Below, piece by piece: positions 4,058 through 5,006 of a stretch of 5,006 nucleotides of DNA; within the stretch, counting starts at the first letter, position 1; the number at the start of each line of letters is the position of its first letter. The stretch spans positions 1-5,006 of the forward strand of contig DASVVU010000356.1 of the NCBI GenBank assembly GCA_036386395.1, read 5' to 3'. This DNA comes from JAJKJG01 sp036386395 (GTDB lineage: Bacteria > Pseudomonadota > Alphaproteobacteria > Rhizobiales > Beijerinckiaceae). The translations under genes and the position numbers were made by a program. The notes beneath the pieces are model-generated. The model was not told where the DNA came from. It ran no database searches and worked only from the letters and a program-made list of their open reading frames with translations.

Positions 4058-5006
4058 TCCTTTCGATCCCGATCCCTTCCGCTCCGGTATCGTCTCGGGC
4101 GCCGGACCGCGCTGCGGCCCGGTCGACTGCGCGGGCGATCTCGTCGTGGGCGAAGTAGTGCAGCATGTGGCCGACGCCGGGGACGAGGGTCAGTTCGGCA
4201 CCCTCGATGCGCTCGCTAAGGCGCACGGACTGGCGCCCGGGGGTGACGATCCGGTCTTCCGCGCCCGAGAGGATCGCGACCGGCAGGTCGAGCTCTCGGT
4301 AGCGCTTCGCGAGCGCGGCGGCGCCCGGCACCATGAAGGCGCTGTCCTCGGCGCTGGCGCGGATCTGCCAGGGGCGGAGCGCGAGGTCGAGGGGAAAGCG
4401 CGCCGTGAAGCGGCGCGGGACGGGCAGGGGCTCGAACATCTTGGCGATCATCCGCGGGGCGAGCAACCGCGCGAGCGGCGGCGACACGGTGTAGCGCATC
4501 ACGTCGCCGACGACGGGGAGTGCCGGCGGGGCGAAGGCCCAAACGTCGAGGCGCTTCGTGGGAAAGTAGTAGCCCGAGAGCAGGACGAGGCCGCGCACCG
4601 CCTCGGGGTGGTCGAGGGCGAGGGCCAGCGCCGCCATGGTCCCCCAGGAATGGCCGAGCACGATCGGCTGCTCGATCCCGAGGCGGTGGAGCGTCTTCCA
4701 AATGAGGTCGGCCTGCGCGGCGGCGGTCCACAGGCGGGTGCGCGGGCGTCCGGTGTAGCCGTAGCCGGGGCGGTCGATGGCGATCACCCGCCAGTCCCGG
4801 CGCAGGCGGTCGACGAGCCCCGATATGATCCAGTCGTGCACCATCGTGCCGTTGCCGTTGACGAGCACGAGGGGAGGGCCCTCGCCCGTGACGTGGACGT
4901 GGACCGGGACGCCGTCGACCGCGAGGATGCGCCCGACCGGCGGGTTTCGCCGCTCCGCCCGCTTCGCCCGCGCGTAGACGACGGCGGCGGTCGCCGCCGC
5001 GGCGCC
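4002..5006 (-). CDS. Alpha/beta hydrolase (5' end outside window; 3' end overlaps tRNA-Cys antisense)
   Basis: An alpha/beta-hydrolase-fold enzyme open to the window edge, with 334 visible residues (numbered from base 5006). A valine GTG at 4868 is not the likely start, because the frame continues upstream with typical family sequence. First comes an Ala/Val-rich stretch ending VVYARAKRAERRNPP, which looks like the end of an N-terminal membrane anchor, then VDGVPVHVHVTGEGPPLVLV. The oxyanion-loop region reads NGNG where HGNG or HGxG is usual. The nucleophile elbow is GHSWG (Ser120), the probable acid Asp251 lies in SGAEDRIV, and the histidine is His280 in GVGHML. A helical lid domain runs from about 145 to 225. 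The domain should end near residue 300; the last 30 or so residues are low in family character, and the final 18 are antisense translation of tRNA-Cys up to TAA at 4002-4004. The fold is certain and the substrate unknown; esterases, epoxide hydrolases and haloalkane dehalogenases share this pattern. Confidence 0.88.
   Translation of the reverse strand, partial: GAAAATAAVVYARAKRAERRNPPVGRILAVDGVPVHVHVTGEGPPLVLVNGNGTMVHDWIISGLVDRLRRDWRVIAIDRPGYGYTGRPRTRLWTAAAQADLIWKTLHRLGIEQPIVLGHSWGTMAALALALDHPEAVRGLVLLSGYYFPTKRLDVWAFAPPALPVVGDVMRYTVSPPLARLLAPRMIAKMFEPLPVPRRFTARFPLDLALRPWQIRASAEDSAFMVPGAAALAKRYRELDLPVAILSGAEDRIVTPGRQSVRLSERIEGAELTLVPGVGHMLHYFAHDEIARAVDRAAARSGARDDTGAEGIGIERMEASPGIEPGCKDLQSSA

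Noticed and set aside
3952..4158. Small plus-strand frames running through tRNA-Cys
   Set aside because: They translate tRNA-Cys and the antisense of the hydrolase 3' end; no ribosome binding site or conserved character.
4002..4868. GTG at 4868 as start of the hydrolase
   Set aside because: The frame stays open to the window edge with family-typical sequence (VDGVPVHVHVTGEG) and a likely membrane anchor, and this start would cut the first beta strands.

Overview
The window comes from a high-GC alphaproteobacterial chromosome, most likely Hyphomicrobiales (the Methylobacterium/Salinarimonas/Bradyrhizobium side). The evidence is strong G/C third-position bias, an AapP-type amino-acid transporter ATPase that matches rhizobial AapP closely (recalled from memory, not searched), and GTCATG...CATGAC palindromic repeats between genes. 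The content is ordinary core genome. I see no phage, plasmid, IS element, CRISPR array, defence cluster or biosynthetic cluster, and I do not claim a new system.

Layout, left to right. Bases 1-551 (+) hold the 3' two thirds of aapP, the ATPase of the general L-amino-acid ABC importer. A palindromic repeat (560-673) separates it from a convergent gene, 597-1886 (-), a GT87/DUF2029 multi-pass membrane glycosyltransferase whose last 25 or so codons are encoded by that repeat. Upstream on the same strand is sseA, 1934-2812 (-), a two-domain 3-mercaptopyruvate sulfurtransferase. A 47-base spacer with two tandem hairpins separates the two genes. A second repeat (2835-2919) lies between sseA and an AlaX-type alanyl-tRNA editing gene, 2934-3647 (-). 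These three minus-strand genes could form one transcription unit, alaX-sseA-GT87, though both junctions carry strong secondary structure.

Right of alaX are a candidate alaX promoter, an intrinsic terminator (3710-3741) and tRNA-Asn(GTT) on the minus strand (3752-3826). Then comes tRNA-Cys(GCA) on the plus strand (3984-4057). The two tRNAs are divergent, and each has a recognisable sigma-70-type promoter in the 157 bases between them. The rest, 4002-5006 (-), is an alpha/beta hydrolase whose 5' end lies beyond the window and whose reading frame stops inside tRNA-Cys on the opposite strand.

Functionally the genes share only a loose amino-acid theme: uptake (Aap), sulfur transfer from the cysteine-derived 3-mercaptopyruvate (SseA), proofreading of tRNA-Ala (AlaX), and Asn and Cys tRNAs. 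The points most worth a second look are the structured sseA/GT87 junction, where folding would bring a distant Shine-Dalgarno sequence next to the start codon, and the two gene 3' ends that run into other elements (a repeat and a tRNA).
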